Part shown: in pieces, positions 33,799 through 42,387 of the stretch
Position numbering within the stretch: the stretch's first letter is position 1
Layout: every line of letters starts with the position of its first letter
Position numbers and translations under genes: made by a program
Assembly (NCBI RefSeq): GCF_004682015.1
Contig: NZ_SMLM01000001.1
Coordinates: 310,001 to 374,000 of the forward strand
Reading direction: 5' to 3'
DNA from: Ramlibacter henchirensis
GTDB taxonomy: Bacteria; Pseudomonadota; Gammaproteobacteria; Burkholderiales; Burkholderiaceae_C
DNA: 64,000 nucleotides
Notes under the pieces: generated by a model
Told to the model about the DNA's origin: nothing
Database searches by the model: none
The model's input: only the letters and a program-made list of their open reading frames with translations

Positions 33799-34668
33799 TT
33801 AAGCCTTTCCCTTGCGGGAGAAGGTGGGTTGGGGGCGGGCGGCGTCGGGCGAGCGCTGCCGCCCCGACCCTCCGCCGGCGGGGGAGGGCGCGAATTCAAG
33901 TGCTTCCATCACGAGCCGGCCTTCCATGCCGCCGTCCAGCCGCACCTGCGTCGGCTTGCCGAGCACTTCGGGGGGCAGGGCGGTGTCGCTGGTGCGGTAG
34001 ACGCCGGCGATGGAGATCAGCTCGGGCTCGAGGCAGAGCGTGACGATGCGCGCATCCGAGTTGCCGCGCGCGCCGGCGATGGCCTTGCCGCGCAACGGCG
34101 CGTACACATGGATGCTGCCGTCGGCGATGACCTCGGCGCCCGGGTTCACCATCGACATCACCACCAGGTCGCGGCCGCGGGCATAGACCTGCTGGCCGGA
34201 GCGCAGCGGCTTGTCCAGGACGAGCGCGCCTGCAGCGGCCGGCGCGTGGTTTTCGACAGGCTCGGGGCGGGCCGGCGCGGCGCTCGCCTGCGCGGGTTCT
34301 TCGGGCTGCCTGGCCTGCACCAGTCGCGGCGGCGGCACCACCTCCGGATCCGCCTTGGCCAGTCCCGCGGCACGCGCGGCCCGCTGCTGCGGGATGCTGC
34401 CGCCGCGGGCCGCCACCGGCACGATGTGGTAGCGGCGCAGCAGTTGCACCAGCACGGCGAAGTTCACCTCCGCATCCTCCGGCAGCAAACCGAGGTCGAT
34501 CACCATCGGGTCCTGCTCGAAGAAGTCGGGGAAATCGCCGAAGCGGGCCTGCAACTCACCGGCGAGCGCGCGCAGGTCCGCGGACTTGAGGAGCAGCGAG
34601 ACCAGCGGGAGGTTCGCGCTCTTGATCTCGAAGGTGGCAGGGGCGCGGCCTGCGAGCGCAACTGTCAT
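33799..34668 (-). CDS. minC: Septum inhibitor MinC with a repeat-encoded C-terminal tail
   Basis: MinC blocks FtsZ ring assembly away from midcell. The 289-residue protein has the N-terminal FtsZ-inhibiting domain (about 1-105, [17 protein letters not shown]), a long Ala/Pro-rich linker, and the beta-helix MinD-binding domain ([34 protein letters not shown] overall, [13 protein letters not shown]). The last 29 residues after EALEFA are encoded exactly by a repeat-like block (33804-33888) and look unlike MinC ([22 protein letters not shown]). It is the first gene of minCDE. Confidence 0.93.
   Translation of the reverse strand: MTVALAGRAPATFEIKSANLPLVSLLLKSADLRALAGELQARFGDFPDFFEQDPMVIDLGLLPEDAEVNFAVLVQLLRRYHIVPVAARGGSIPQQRAARAAGLAKADPEVVPPPRLVQARQPEEPAQASAAPARPEPVENHAPAAAGALVLDKPLRSGQQVYARGRDLVVMSMVNPGAEVIADGSIHVYAPLRGKAIAGARGNSDARIVTLCLEPELISIAGVYRTSDTALPPEVLGKPTQVRLDGGMEGRLVMEALEFAPSPAGGGSGRQRSPDAARPQPTFSRKGKA
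33804..33888. repeat. Composite REP/BIME-like element inside the minC 3' end
   Basis: The block contains an imperfect stem CCTTTCCC/GGGAGAAGG around TTG, a GCGGC/GCCGC stem and a CCCTCC/GGAGGG stem, plus the GGTTGGGGGCGGGC motif. This is the style of the CCCTCTCCCGC-GGTTGGGG repeats of Burkholderiales. It coincides with the last 29 codons of minC. Confidence 0.65.
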
Positions 34669-34719
34669 GGGGGGTACTGCAAGGGCGGGCGGATATTAGC
34701 AGTGCCTCAGCAGCAAAAC

Positions 34720-35628
34720 CTAAACATTGTGTAGCTCGCCGCCGAGCGACGTGAGCAGCTGCGGCAGCAGCGCAGAGAGCTCAGACGTCGCGATCGAGGC
34801 ATCGGCATCGAATCCGTCCTCGCCCTTGGGAGCGTCCTCGATGCCGCGGATGTCGATCTTGCGGATCGCGAGTTGCTCGGTGAGAACGAACGACACCTTG
34901 TCGTTCCAGGTGAGAGCGAGCTGCGCCGGCAGCTTGCCTTCCTGGATGTGCTGGCCGATCTCGTCCAGCTCCAGGTTGTGGCGCGCATAACGCACCACGG
35001 ATTTTTCCTCGCCGGTGTTCTTCAACTCCAGGTCGCGGTCGATCGAGAAGCCTTCCGGCGGCTGCTTGGTGGTGAGCCACTCCGCCATCGCGGTCGCAGG
35101 CGCCAGCGACGTCGAGATCGGCGACAGCGGCAGCACATGGCCCAGGTCGGCCATCACGTCCACCAGCTGCTTCACCACCGGCTCGGCGGCCTTCATGCTG
35201 CCGGCGGCGATCACGAGCGAGCGTTGTTCCGCGTCGAGCCAGATCACGTGCGAGGAACGCTTGCTGAAAGCGCGGGGCAGGAACGTCAGGATGATCTCGT
35301 CCTTCAGCTCCGACTTCTCCTTGCGACCCGGCTTGCGTCCCTGTTCGGCCTCGATCGCCTTGCAGCGCGCCTCGAGCTCCGCGCGCACCGCGCCGCCCGG
35401 CACGCTCTTGCGTTCGACGGCGAGCTTCAGGATCCACTGGGCCGCCACGCTTTCCACCATCGCGCCGTTGTCCTTGCCGCGCGGCGGCACCCAGCCGGCC
35501 GCCCGTTCCTGCGTGGGTTCGCAGGGCTGGAACGCAAGGCGCTGGAGTTCCGCCTCGAGCCGCTCGAACGCCGGGGGCGTCCAGTCGGGACCGATGCGGT
35601 AGACGACGATGTTCTTGAAAAGCGGCAT
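34720..35628 (-). CDS. rdgC: Recombination-associated protein RdgC
   Basis: RdgC forms a ring-shaped dimer on double-stranded DNA and limits RecA activity. The 302-residue protein starts MPLFKNIVVYRIGPDW and contains FQPCEPTQERAAGWVPPRG, LKDEIILTFLPRAFSK, LELKNTGEEKSVVRY and KIDIRGIEDAP, all family hallmarks. The length matches. It lies 51 nt upstream of minC on the same strand, and may or may not share a transcript. Confidence 0.95.
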   Translation of the reverse strand: MPLFKNIVVYRIGPDWTPPAFERLEAELQRLAFQPCEPTQERAAGWVPPRGKDNGAMVESVAAQWILKLAVERKSVPGGAVRAELEARCKAIEAEQGRKPGRKEKSELKDEIILTFLPRAFSKRSSHVIWLDAEQRSLVIAAGSMKAAEPVVKQLVDVMADLGHVLPLSPISTSLAPATAMAEWLTTKQPPEGFSIDRDLELKNTGEEKSVVRYARHNLELDEIGQHIQEGKLPAQLALTWNDKVSFVLTEQLAIRKIDIRGIEDAPKGEDGFDADASIATSELSALLPQLLTSLGGELHNV

Positions 35629-35903
35629 GCGGGGGCGGGCGGATGAGGTTGGCTCGAGGGGACGCATTCTGCCTTCGAAGCAAGCCATTGCGGCCCGCTG
35701 CTGCACGCCGTTTCAATTCACTGCGATCCGCATCGCACCGTCGCCGGGTCCGCGCGCGCAACTTTCCCGCGTGGCGTCACGGCGATGACACACAAGCCCC
35801 CTAACTTCGCGTCGCCTGTCCCGGCGCTGCAAAAAAACTCTTGACGCGAATGGCGAGCGCCGGCGGCCAGGCATCGATCCAACAAACCCCTCCTGGAGAG
35901 CAG

Positions 35904-37283
35904 ATGACCTCTTCCCGCCGCAACTTCATGAAGTTCGTGGGCACCAGCGCGATGATCGCGCCGCTGGCCACCCTGTATTCGCGCACCGCGCATGCCGCGC
36001 CGTCCTTCGGGCCGGGCTTCGGCGAACTGGCGCCCGTCTTGCCGCTGAACACCGCCGACCTCGTCGTGCCGGGCGTGTTCGACTACCGCAACCAGCCGCT
36101 CGTGACGCTGCCGCCCGGCTTCCGCTACTGGGCGATCTCCTGCACCGGCCAGGCCATGAGCGACGGCACGCTGGTGCCGGGCGACCATGACGGCATGGCG
36201 TGCTTCCAGGGGCCGCGCGCCACGACCATCCTGGTGCGCAACCACGAGTTGAGCAACCGCGAGGTGAAGTTCGGCAACGACAAGGGCGTCAACGTGCCCG
36301 CGGGCCTGAAGTTCGACACCTATGCCAACGGCGGCACCACGACGCTGGTGCTGGATTCGCAAGGCCGGCTGCTGCGCGATTTCGCTTCGCTGGGCGGCAC
36401 CAACAACAACTGCGCCGGCGGACCCACGCCGTGGGGCAGCTGGCTGACGTGCGAGGAAAACACTTCGCTGCCCAATGCCACGTTCTCCACCTACCAGCAG
36501 CGCCACGGCTACGTGTTCGAAGTGCCCGCGCTGGCCGAAGGGCCGACGCAGGCGATGCCCATCCTCGACATGGGCCGCTTCAGCCACGAGGCCACCGCGA
36601 CGGATCCGCGCACGGGCATCGTCTACCAGACCGAGGACACCGGCGACAGCCTGTTCTACCGCTACATCCCGCACACCCGTGGCGCGCTGCTGCAAGGCGG
36701 CAGGCTGCAGGCGCTCAAGCTGCGGGACTTCGCCGGCGGCGTCAACACGGGCAAGGGCTTCCTGGGCAAGCTGAACCAGCCGCTGGAGGTCGAATGGGTC
36801 GACATCCCCAATCCCGATCCGCGCGACAACGCGCTCGCGAACAGCACGCGCGGCCAGGGCCAGGCGCAGGGCGCGGCGCGGTTCGTCCGCGGCGAAGGCG
36901 CGTGGTACGGCGACGGGTTGGTCTACTTCTGCTGCACCAGCGGCGGCGACATCGACGCCGGCCAGGTGTGGGCCTACGACCCGATGCGCGAGACGCTCAC
37001 CCTGGTGGTCGAGTCGACCGATCGCGCGGTGCTCGAAGCGCCCGACAACATCACGCTCGGCCCGGACGGCCGCCTGTACATGTTCGAAGACGGCGGTGGC
37101 GGAAACAACATCGTGGGCGTCAACCGCTCCGGCGAATTGTTCCGCGTGGCGGAGAACGCGATCAACGACAGCGAGTTCTGCGGCGGCTGCTTCTCGCACG
37201 ACGGCCGATTCATGTTCGTCAACATCCAGACCCCGGGCCTGACGCTCGTCATCGAAGGCCCCTGGCGCAAGGGCCAGGGCTGA
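35904..37283 (+). CDS. PhoX-family (DUF839) secreted phosphatase-like protein
   Basis: The 459-residue protein has a twin-arginine signal (SRRNFMKFVGTSAM) and an AHA cleavage region. The mature protein carries NHE and GGTNNNCAGGPTPWGSWLT, a PhoX hallmark including a ligand Cys, TCEEN, FSHEA and EAPDNITLGPDGRLYMFED. PhoX enzymes are calcium/iron-dependent phosphatases exported folded by Tat. Smaller DUF839 proteins like this one are less well characterised, so phosphatase activity is likely but not certain. GGAGAG precedes the ATG. I found no convincing Pho box upstream. Confidence 0.87.
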   Translation: MTSSRRNFMKFVGTSAMIAPLATLYSRTAHAAPSFGPGFGELAPVLPLNTADLVVPGVFDYRNQPLVTLPPGFRYWAISCTGQAMSDGTLVPGDHDGMACFQGPRATTILVRNHELSNREVKFGNDKGVNVPAGLKFDTYANGGTTTLVLDSQGRLLRDFASLGGTNNNCAGGPTPWGSWLTCEENTSLPNATFSTYQQRHGYVFEVPALAEGPTQAMPILDMGRFSHEATATDPRTGIVYQTEDTGDSLFYRYIPHTRGALLQGGRLQALKLRDFAGGVNTGKGFLGKLNQPLEVEWVDIPNPDPRDNALANSTRGQGQAQGAARFVRGEGAWYGDGLVYFCCTSGGDIDAGQVWAYDPMRETLTLVVESTDRAVLEAPDNITLGPDGRLYMFEDGGGGNNIVGVNRSGELFRVAENAINDSEFCGGCFSHDGRFMFVNIQTPGLTLVIEGPWRKGQG

Positions 37284-37301
37284 AGCGAGCCGGCGCGCCT
37301 G

Positions 37302-37850
37302 CTACCTCACTGCGCGGCGGGACATCATGTCCTGCGACATCGCGGACAGGTCGCCGGCGCCCAGGCGAGCCACCGCGGCGGGGAAGGCCTGTCCTTCTTC
37401 CGCCGCGATGTGGTCCGCGTACAGCGCGGCGAACGATGACAGCGTCTGCAGTTGCTCCTTGCGCAGCGACGCGAGCTGGCCTTGCGCGATCGCCGACAGG
37501 ATGGGCCGGGCAGCGGCCCATTCGAGTTCCATCTGCCGGTGCTCCCGGCGCAGCCGTTGCGCCAGCTGCACGAGCTTTTCGTCATCGCTCGCCTCCAGCC
37601 GCGGCACGACGTGGCGCTCCTCGTCCAGGTGGTGCTGCGGCCCGGCGACATCGAAATAGCGGATGACGTCCTGCGCCGCCGTGCGCGCCTGCCCATCGTT
37701 GCCGTGCCGGGCGATGTGATCGCACAGGCGGTCGACCAGGTCCAGCATGGCGCGGATCTTCCCGTGGCAGGCCTCCAGCATCTCGAACGGCTGGTCGAAG
37801 CCGGGCGCCGCGGCCGGCGCGAGGTCGGTGATCTTCAGGAGGCTCGGCAT
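37302..37850 (-). CDS. Hemerythrin-domain protein
   Basis: The 182-residue four-helix protein has the di-iron ligand pattern: ACHGKIRAML, QHHLDEERHVVPRLE, REHRQMELEW and YADHIAAEEGQAFP. Such proteins bind O2 or NO or sense iron/oxygen in the cytoplasm. It converges with the PhoX-like gene (18 nt between stops) and is divergent from the exonuclease gene, with 47 bp between their starts. Confidence 0.87.
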   Translation of the reverse strand: MPSLLKITDLAPAAAPGFDQPFEMLEACHGKIRAMLDLVDRLCDHIARHGNDGQARTAAQDVIRYFDVAGPQHHLDEERHVVPRLEASDDEKLVQLAQRLRREHRQMELEWAAARPILSAIAQGQLASLRKEQLQTLSSFAALYADHIAAEEGQAFPAAVARLGAGDLSAMSQDMMSRRAVR

Positions 37851-37897
37851 CTCGGGCTTGGTGGCGACAATCGTGGGAAAGCTTAACCCGCACCCGC

Positions 37898-38761
37898 ATG
37901 GTCATCGACCTCATCGACGGCACCTACGAGCTGTTCCGCCACTTCCACGGCCTGCGCCGCTTCACGAAGGGCGAGGACCGCCCGTTCGGCGCGGTGGCCG
38001 GCGTGCTCAATGGCGTGCTGCAGCTCATCGAGAACCGGGCGACGCATGTGGGCGTCGCGACCGATCACGTCATCGAATCGTTCCGCAATCGCCTGTGGCC
38101 GGGCTACAAGACCGGCGCGGGCATCGAGCGCGCGCTGCTCTCGCAGTTCCATCCGCTCGAAGAGGGACTGGCCGCGATGGGCGTCGTGGTCTGGCCGATG
38201 ACCGACCTCGAAGCCGATGACGCGCTCGCGTCCGCCGCCCGGATCGCCGCCGAGGACGATCGCGTCGACAAGGTGCTGATCTGGACCCCCGACAAGGACC
38301 TCGCGCAATGCGTGCGGGGCGACCGCGTGGTGCAGGCGGATCGCAAGGCCAAGGCGATCCGCGACGCCAGCGCCATCCGCGAGAAGTTCGGCGTCGAGCC
38401 GGCGCTGATCCCGGACTTCCTTGCGCTGGTGGGCGATGCCGCCGATGGTTATCCGGGCATCGCTGGCATCGGCGCGGTCGGGGCTGCACGGCTGCTGAAC
38501 AGCTACGGGCCCATCGAGTCGTTCCCGGCAAGGGTCCTGGGCGACCAGGCCGACATGGCCTTGTTGTTCAAGCGGCTCGCGACGCTCCACACCGAAGCGA
38601 ACCTGTTCAGCGATGTCGAGGCGCTGCGATGGCGCGGGCCGACGCCCGCGTTTGCGGCGTGGACCGAGCGGATCGGCGCTCCCAAGCTGCTCCAGCGCAG
38701 CCTGGAGCTGCAGGCGAAGCTGGCGCAGGCATCGGCGCCCCGTTCAGGGCGCGCCGCGTGA
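37898..38761 (+). CDS. 5'-3' exonuclease of the FEN/PolA N-terminal family
   Basis: A 287-residue PIN-like flap nuclease with acidic metal-site residues in MVIDLIDGTYELFR, LEADDALASAARIA and TPDKDLAQCV. It also has a helix-hairpin-helix DNA-binding region, GDAADGYPGIAGIGAVGAARLL. Unlike E. coli Xni, the first Asp is followed by a hydrophobic LID, but the carboxylate cluster is preserved. It likely processes flaps or RNA primers. Its 3' end overlaps the convergent pseudokinase by 18 nt. Confidence 0.85.
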   Translation: MVIDLIDGTYELFRHFHGLRRFTKGEDRPFGAVAGVLNGVLQLIENRATHVGVATDHVIESFRNRLWPGYKTGAGIERALLSQFHPLEEGLAAMGVVVWPMTDLEADDALASAARIAAEDDRVDKVLIWTPDKDLAQCVRGDRVVQADRKAKAIRDASAIREKFGVEPALIPDFLALVGDAADGYPGIAGIGAVGAARLLNSYGPIESFPARVLGDQADMALLFKRLATLHTEANLFSDVEALRWRGPTPAFAAWTERIGAPKLLQRSLELQAKLAQASAPRSGRAA

Positions 38762-40249
38762 CTCCGCGAGCTGGTGGCGAGCCTGCGCGTCCGCGTGCAA
38801 CTTGATGCACACCGGGTGGTGGCGGAACTCGGCCGTCGCGCAGCTGATCACGGTGCACATCTCGCGTACGAGATCGCTGTCGTGGCGGCACTTGTGATCC
38901 AGGCGCGCGGATCGAGGCTGCCGTGCCGCGCGCTGCGCCGGCCGGTGCGCGGCATGCACGCCCGCGGCTGATGTGCGCTTGCGGGCCGCCGGGTGCGCGC
39001 GTGCGGGTTCGGGTGTTTCATCGATCACCTCTTCGCGCGCGGGAGTCCGGTTCGTTCTTTCCGTCGTCTCCAGCTCCTGCCTGTTGATCCGGGCCGGCGT
39101 TGCGACCGCGGTGCTCGCAAGGGGTGGGATGGGCAGCGTCGTGGGCGCAAGGGTCGTCGCCTGGGATTCGATCACCGGCTTCGGAGGATCCGAGACACGC
39201 TCGCGGTCGGCCTGGCTGGCAATCGCTGTCGCGGCGTCGCTGAGTGAACGCTCATTCCCCGAGAGGCCGCCGATCCAGACGACGAAGGCCGCGCATCCGA
39301 TCGCCAGCGTGAGGCCCGCCCGACGGACGAGCCAGTTCGGGGAGGTGCTGTCCGGTGTTGCAATCGCGGCCACGTCCGGCGCCCACTTGGGAAACTCGTG
39401 GCGCTGCACGCTCGCCGTCGCCGCGGGAAGGGCCGGGTCTTTCTGGCGCACCCACACCGGCGTGCCCAACGCGGACCGCAACGCCTCGCCAAGCTCGGCG
39501 GCGCTCCGGTACCGGGCCTCCGGACTGCGGGCCAGGGCGCGTTCGAACACGGCGTCGAGTTCGAACGGCAACGCCGGCCGCGCGTTCCGGGCGGAAGCCG
39601 GCGTCCCTTGCGGTACTTCCCCCCGCTGGAACGGCAATGCGCCGGTCAGCAACTGGTAGCCGACCACCGCGGCCGAGTACAGGTCGCTGCGATGGTCCGC
39701 GGGTCCGCCGAGCGCCAGTTCCGGGGCCATGTGAGGCGCCGAATCGAGAACGCCGGGTCGGGCGGCGGCCTGCGCCACCGCCGCCACCCAGCCGTAGCCC
39801 GTCACCTTGAGTTGTCCGTTGCGGGCGATCAGCAGGTGCTTCGGATGGATCGCCGAGTGCACCAGGCCGTTGCGATGCGCGTACTCCAGCGCGGAGAGCA
39901 ACTGCGCGACAAGCGCGAGCGCCTGCAGCGCGGGCAGCCTGCCGACGCGCGCCAGGTAGTGCTCCAGCGTCTCGCCTTCCACGAAGGCCGTGGTGACGAA
40001 CGCGCTGTGGCCCTCGCATCCGAAGTCGTGTGCCGGGACGATGTTCGGGTGCCGCACTTTCGCGGCTGCGAGCACGGCGCTACGCACGCGCGATTGCGCG
40101 GTTTCGGTCGATGGCGCGGCGCTCGCATGCAGGACCGTGAGCGCCCAGCGGCCCGGGAGGCCCGGCTCGTCCGCCTCGTAGACGGTGCCACCGTCGTCGC
40201 GGCCAACGAACCTGAGCAGTCGGTAAGGCCCGAGCCGGCCTGGTGTCAT
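38744..40249 (-). CDS. Membrane-anchored Ser/Thr pseudokinase
   Basis: The 501-residue protein keeps a bacterial Hanks-kinase fold (about 1-265: YRLLRFVGRD, HPNIVPAHDFG, MAPELALGG, HRSDLYSAAVVGYQLLTGALPF). The catalytic residues are gone: the beta-3 Lys is Thr (RWALTVLHA), HRDxKPxN reads HSAIHPKH, and DFG reads GYG. A membrane helix follows (AGLTLAIGCAAFVVWIGGL), then a Pro/Arg-rich periplasmic stalk and a Cys-containing tail (KCRHDSDLVREMC, PVC). Binding or scaffolding rather than phosphorylation is expected. AAGGA precedes this start; another Met lies four codons upstream. Confidence 0.88.
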   Translation of the reverse strand: MTPGRLGPYRLLRFVGRDDGGTVYEADEPGLPGRWALTVLHASAAPSTETAQSRVRSAVLAAAKVRHPNIVPAHDFGCEGHSAFVTTAFVEGETLEHYLARVGRLPALQALALVAQLLSALEYAHRNGLVHSAIHPKHLLIARNGQLKVTGYGWVAAVAQAAARPGVLDSAPHMAPELALGGPADHRSDLYSAAVVGYQLLTGALPFQRGEVPQGTPASARNARPALPFELDAVFERALARSPEARYRSAAELGEALRSALGTPVWVRQKDPALPAATASVQRHEFPKWAPDVAAIATPDSTSPNWLVRRAGLTLAIGCAAFVVWIGGLSGNERSLSDAATAIASQADRERVSDPPKPVIESQATTLAPTTLPIPPLASTAVATPARINRQELETTERTNRTPAREEVIDETPEPARAHPAARKRTSAAGVHAAHRPAQRAARQPRSARLDHKCRHDSDLVREMCTVISCATAEFRHHPVCIKLHADAQARHQLAESRGAP

Positions 40250-40397
40250 GGCGTCCTTCATCCGTTGTGCATGGTCTGTTTTCCCATGCTCTGCCGTTGT
40301 AGGACGGCTGCGGATTCGCATGTCCATGCCAAGCGCGCAGCGCCCACGACGCAACTCGTCCGCGGCGCGCGTCTGAGCCCGCAGATGGCGCGGGCCG

Positions 40398-41384
40398 TCA
40401 GTCCTCGGCCTTGAACCCCGTGGACCTCACCACGTCCCGGTAGCGCTCCCAGGTCTGCCGATGGAGCCTCGCGAAATCGGCCGGCGAGTTGATGTCCACG
40501 TCCGTGCCCTGCGCCTGCAGCGCCGCCGCCACCTTGGGTGAAGCCACCGCTTCCTTGATGGCGGCATTGGCGCGCGCCACCACGTCGGCCGGCGTGCGCG
40601 CCGGCGCCAGGAAGCCCGACCAGTCCTGGAACACGACGTCCCAGCCGAGCTCCTTCATGGTCGGCACCTCCGGCGTGAAGGGCGAGCGCCGCTCGGTGGT
40701 GGTGGCCAGCATGCGCAGCTTGCCGTCCTTCACGTGCTGCAGCACCTCGGGCAACGGCGTCACCACGGAAGCGATATGCCCGCCCAGAACATCCACCACC
40801 GATGGCGCGCCGCCCTTGTACGGCACCATCTGCAGCGGGATGCCGGCCTGCTTCGCGAACAGCGCGCCGGCGAAGTGCTGGCCGCCGCCGGGCGGCGCGC
40901 CGAATGTGGCCTTGTCGGGATTCGCCTTGGTCCAGGCCACGAAGTCGGCCATGCTGCGCACGCTGGCCGGCACCGCCGGACCGACCGACAGCGCGAAGGC
41001 GCCCTTGGACGTGGTGGCCACCGGAACGAAGTCGGTGAGCGGGTCGTAGGGCAGCGTCTTGTAGATGTGCGGGAAGATCGCCATCGGGAACGCGGGGCCG
41101 AACAGCATCACGCTGCCGTCGGCCGGCGCGTTCTTCACGTGCACGGCGCCGATGCGGCCGCCACCGCCCACGCGGTTCTCCACGATCACGGTCTCGGCGT
41201 ACTTGCCGCGCAGGCCGTCGGCCACGAGGCGGGCGACGGCGTCGGTGGCGCCGCCGGCGGGAAAGGCCACCACGATCGCGAGCTGGCGCAGCAGCGGCTG
41301 CTGCGCGCGCGCGGCCGGCATCGCCAGCATTGCGGGCAGCGAGCCGGCCGCGAGCAGCTTCAGGGTGGAACGTCGCGTGGTCAT
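40398..41384 (-). CDS. Tripartite tricarboxylate transport receptor (Bug family), acid-sugar operon
   Basis: The 328-residue receptor has a signal that begins MTTRRSTLKLLAAGSLPAM, with a twin Arg though not a full Tat motif. Bug-family segments follow: VVAFPAGGATDAVARLVADGL, ENRVGGGGRIGA, YKGGAPSVVDVLGGHI. It binds a carboxylate in the periplasm. It follows a D-2-hydroxyacid dehydrogenase and an enolase-superfamily dehydratase on the same strand, so the ligand is probably an acid sugar. No permease genes are nearby. Confidence 0.88.
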   Translation of the reverse strand: MTTRRSTLKLLAAGSLPAMLAMPAARAQQPLLRQLAIVVAFPAGGATDAVARLVADGLRGKYAETVIVENRVGGGGRIGAVHVKNAPADGSVMLFGPAFPMAIFPHIYKTLPYDPLTDFVPVATTSKGAFALSVGPAVPASVRSMADFVAWTKANPDKATFGAPPGGGQHFAGALFAKQAGIPLQMVPYKGGAPSVVDVLGGHIASVVTPLPEVLQHVKDGKLRMLATTTERRSPFTPEVPTMKELGWDVVFQDWSGFLAPARTPADVVARANAAIKEAVASPKVAAALQAQGTDVDINSPADFARLHRQTWERYRDVVRSTGFKAED

Positions 41385-41401
41385 CTCGTCTCCTTTTCGA
41401 T

Positions 41402-42376
41402 TCAGCCGTTCGACACCACGTGCTGCAGCGGCTGGCCGGCCATGAGGCGCCGCAGGTTGTCGGCCACGCCTTGTGCCAGCCGCTCGATGCTGCGCGCGCT
41501 GCCGGAGCCGGCGAAGTGCGGCGACACGATCAGGTTGGGGCAGGTCCATAGCGGGTCGTCGGGCGGCAGCGGTTCCGGGTCGCTCACGTCGATGCCGGCG
41601 CCGCCCAGCTGCCCGCTTTGCAGCGCCCGCACCAGCGCCTTCTGGTCGAGCACCGGGCCGCGCGCGACGTTGATGACCAGCGCGCCCGGCTTGCACGCCG
41701 CGAAGGCCGCGTCGTCCAGCAGGTGCGTGGTTTCCGGCGTGAGCGCGATGGCCACCGCCACCACGTCGGCCTGTCCCAGCGCCGCGTGCAGCGACGACAG
41801 CGGCAGCGCTTCATCCACGTTCGGGTCGGACTGCGGCGTGCGCGCGACCGTCACCACCCGCATGTCGAAGGCTCGGGCTCGTTTGGCGAGTTCGCGGCCG
41901 ATGTGGCCGAAGCCCACGATGGCCAGCGTGCCGCCTTCGAGCGCGCGCGCCTTCGGCGCGATGAGCGTGCGGTCCCAGGCGCGTCGCGCCATCACGACCT
42001 GGACCATGTCAGGCACGCGCCGCACCAGCGCCAGCATCAACGCCATCGCGTGCTCCGCCACGGCGGGCGAGACTCCGCCGCCGGCGTAGCTGACGATGAT
42101 TCCGGGCGGCCAGCCCAGTTCCTCATAGCCCTCCCGGCCGGCGGAGATGAAGTGCATCCACTTCACCGTGCTGCCGGGCGCGGTGAGCGCCGCGAAGACC
42201 TGCCGGGCCTCGTGCTGCGGTCCGTGGACCAGGGCCAGGGCGTGGGCGCCGGGCAGCGCGGCCAGCGTCTCTTCCAGCGTGGTGGTCACCTGCAGTTCGA
42301 CGCCGGGCACGGCGTCCAGCGCGGCGATGATTTCCTTCTTTGCCAGCTGCAGCTTGGCCCAGTAGACGATGCGCAA
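41402..42376 (-). CDS. D-2-hydroxyacid dehydrogenase
   Basis: A 324-residue NAD(P)-dependent dehydrogenase with the Rossmann motif GGTLAIVGFGHIGRELAKRA. It also has VAIALTPETTHLLDD, INVARGPVLDQKALV (active-site Arg), a Glu in DPEPLPPDDPLW, and the catalytic His in VSPHFAG. It would interconvert a 2-oxo acid and a D-2-hydroxyacid, fitting the product of the neighbouring acid-sugar dehydratase. The TTG start at 42376 has AAAGGA 7 nt upstream; no ATG lies closer. Confidence 0.87.
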   Translation of the reverse strand: MRIVYWAKLQLAKKEIIAALDAVPGVELQVTTTLEETLAALPGAHALALVHGPQHEARQVFAALTAPGSTVKWMHFISAGREGYEELGWPPGIIVSYAGGGVSPAVAEHAMALMLALVRRVPDMVQVVMARRAWDRTLIAPKARALEGGTLAIVGFGHIGRELAKRARAFDMRVVTVARTPQSDPNVDEALPLSSLHAALGQADVVAVAIALTPETTHLLDDAAFAACKPGALVINVARGPVLDQKALVRALQSGQLGGAGIDVSDPEPLPPDDPLWTCPNLIVSPHFAGSGSARSIERLAQGVADNLRRLMAGQPLQHVVSNG

Positions 42377-42387
42377 GGGAGTTCCTT

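Noticed and set aside
35629..35903. Possible Pho box upstream of the PhoX-like gene
   Set aside because: Only half-sites such as TGTCAT appear, on the opposite strand and without a proper direct repeat, so phosphate control is not supported.
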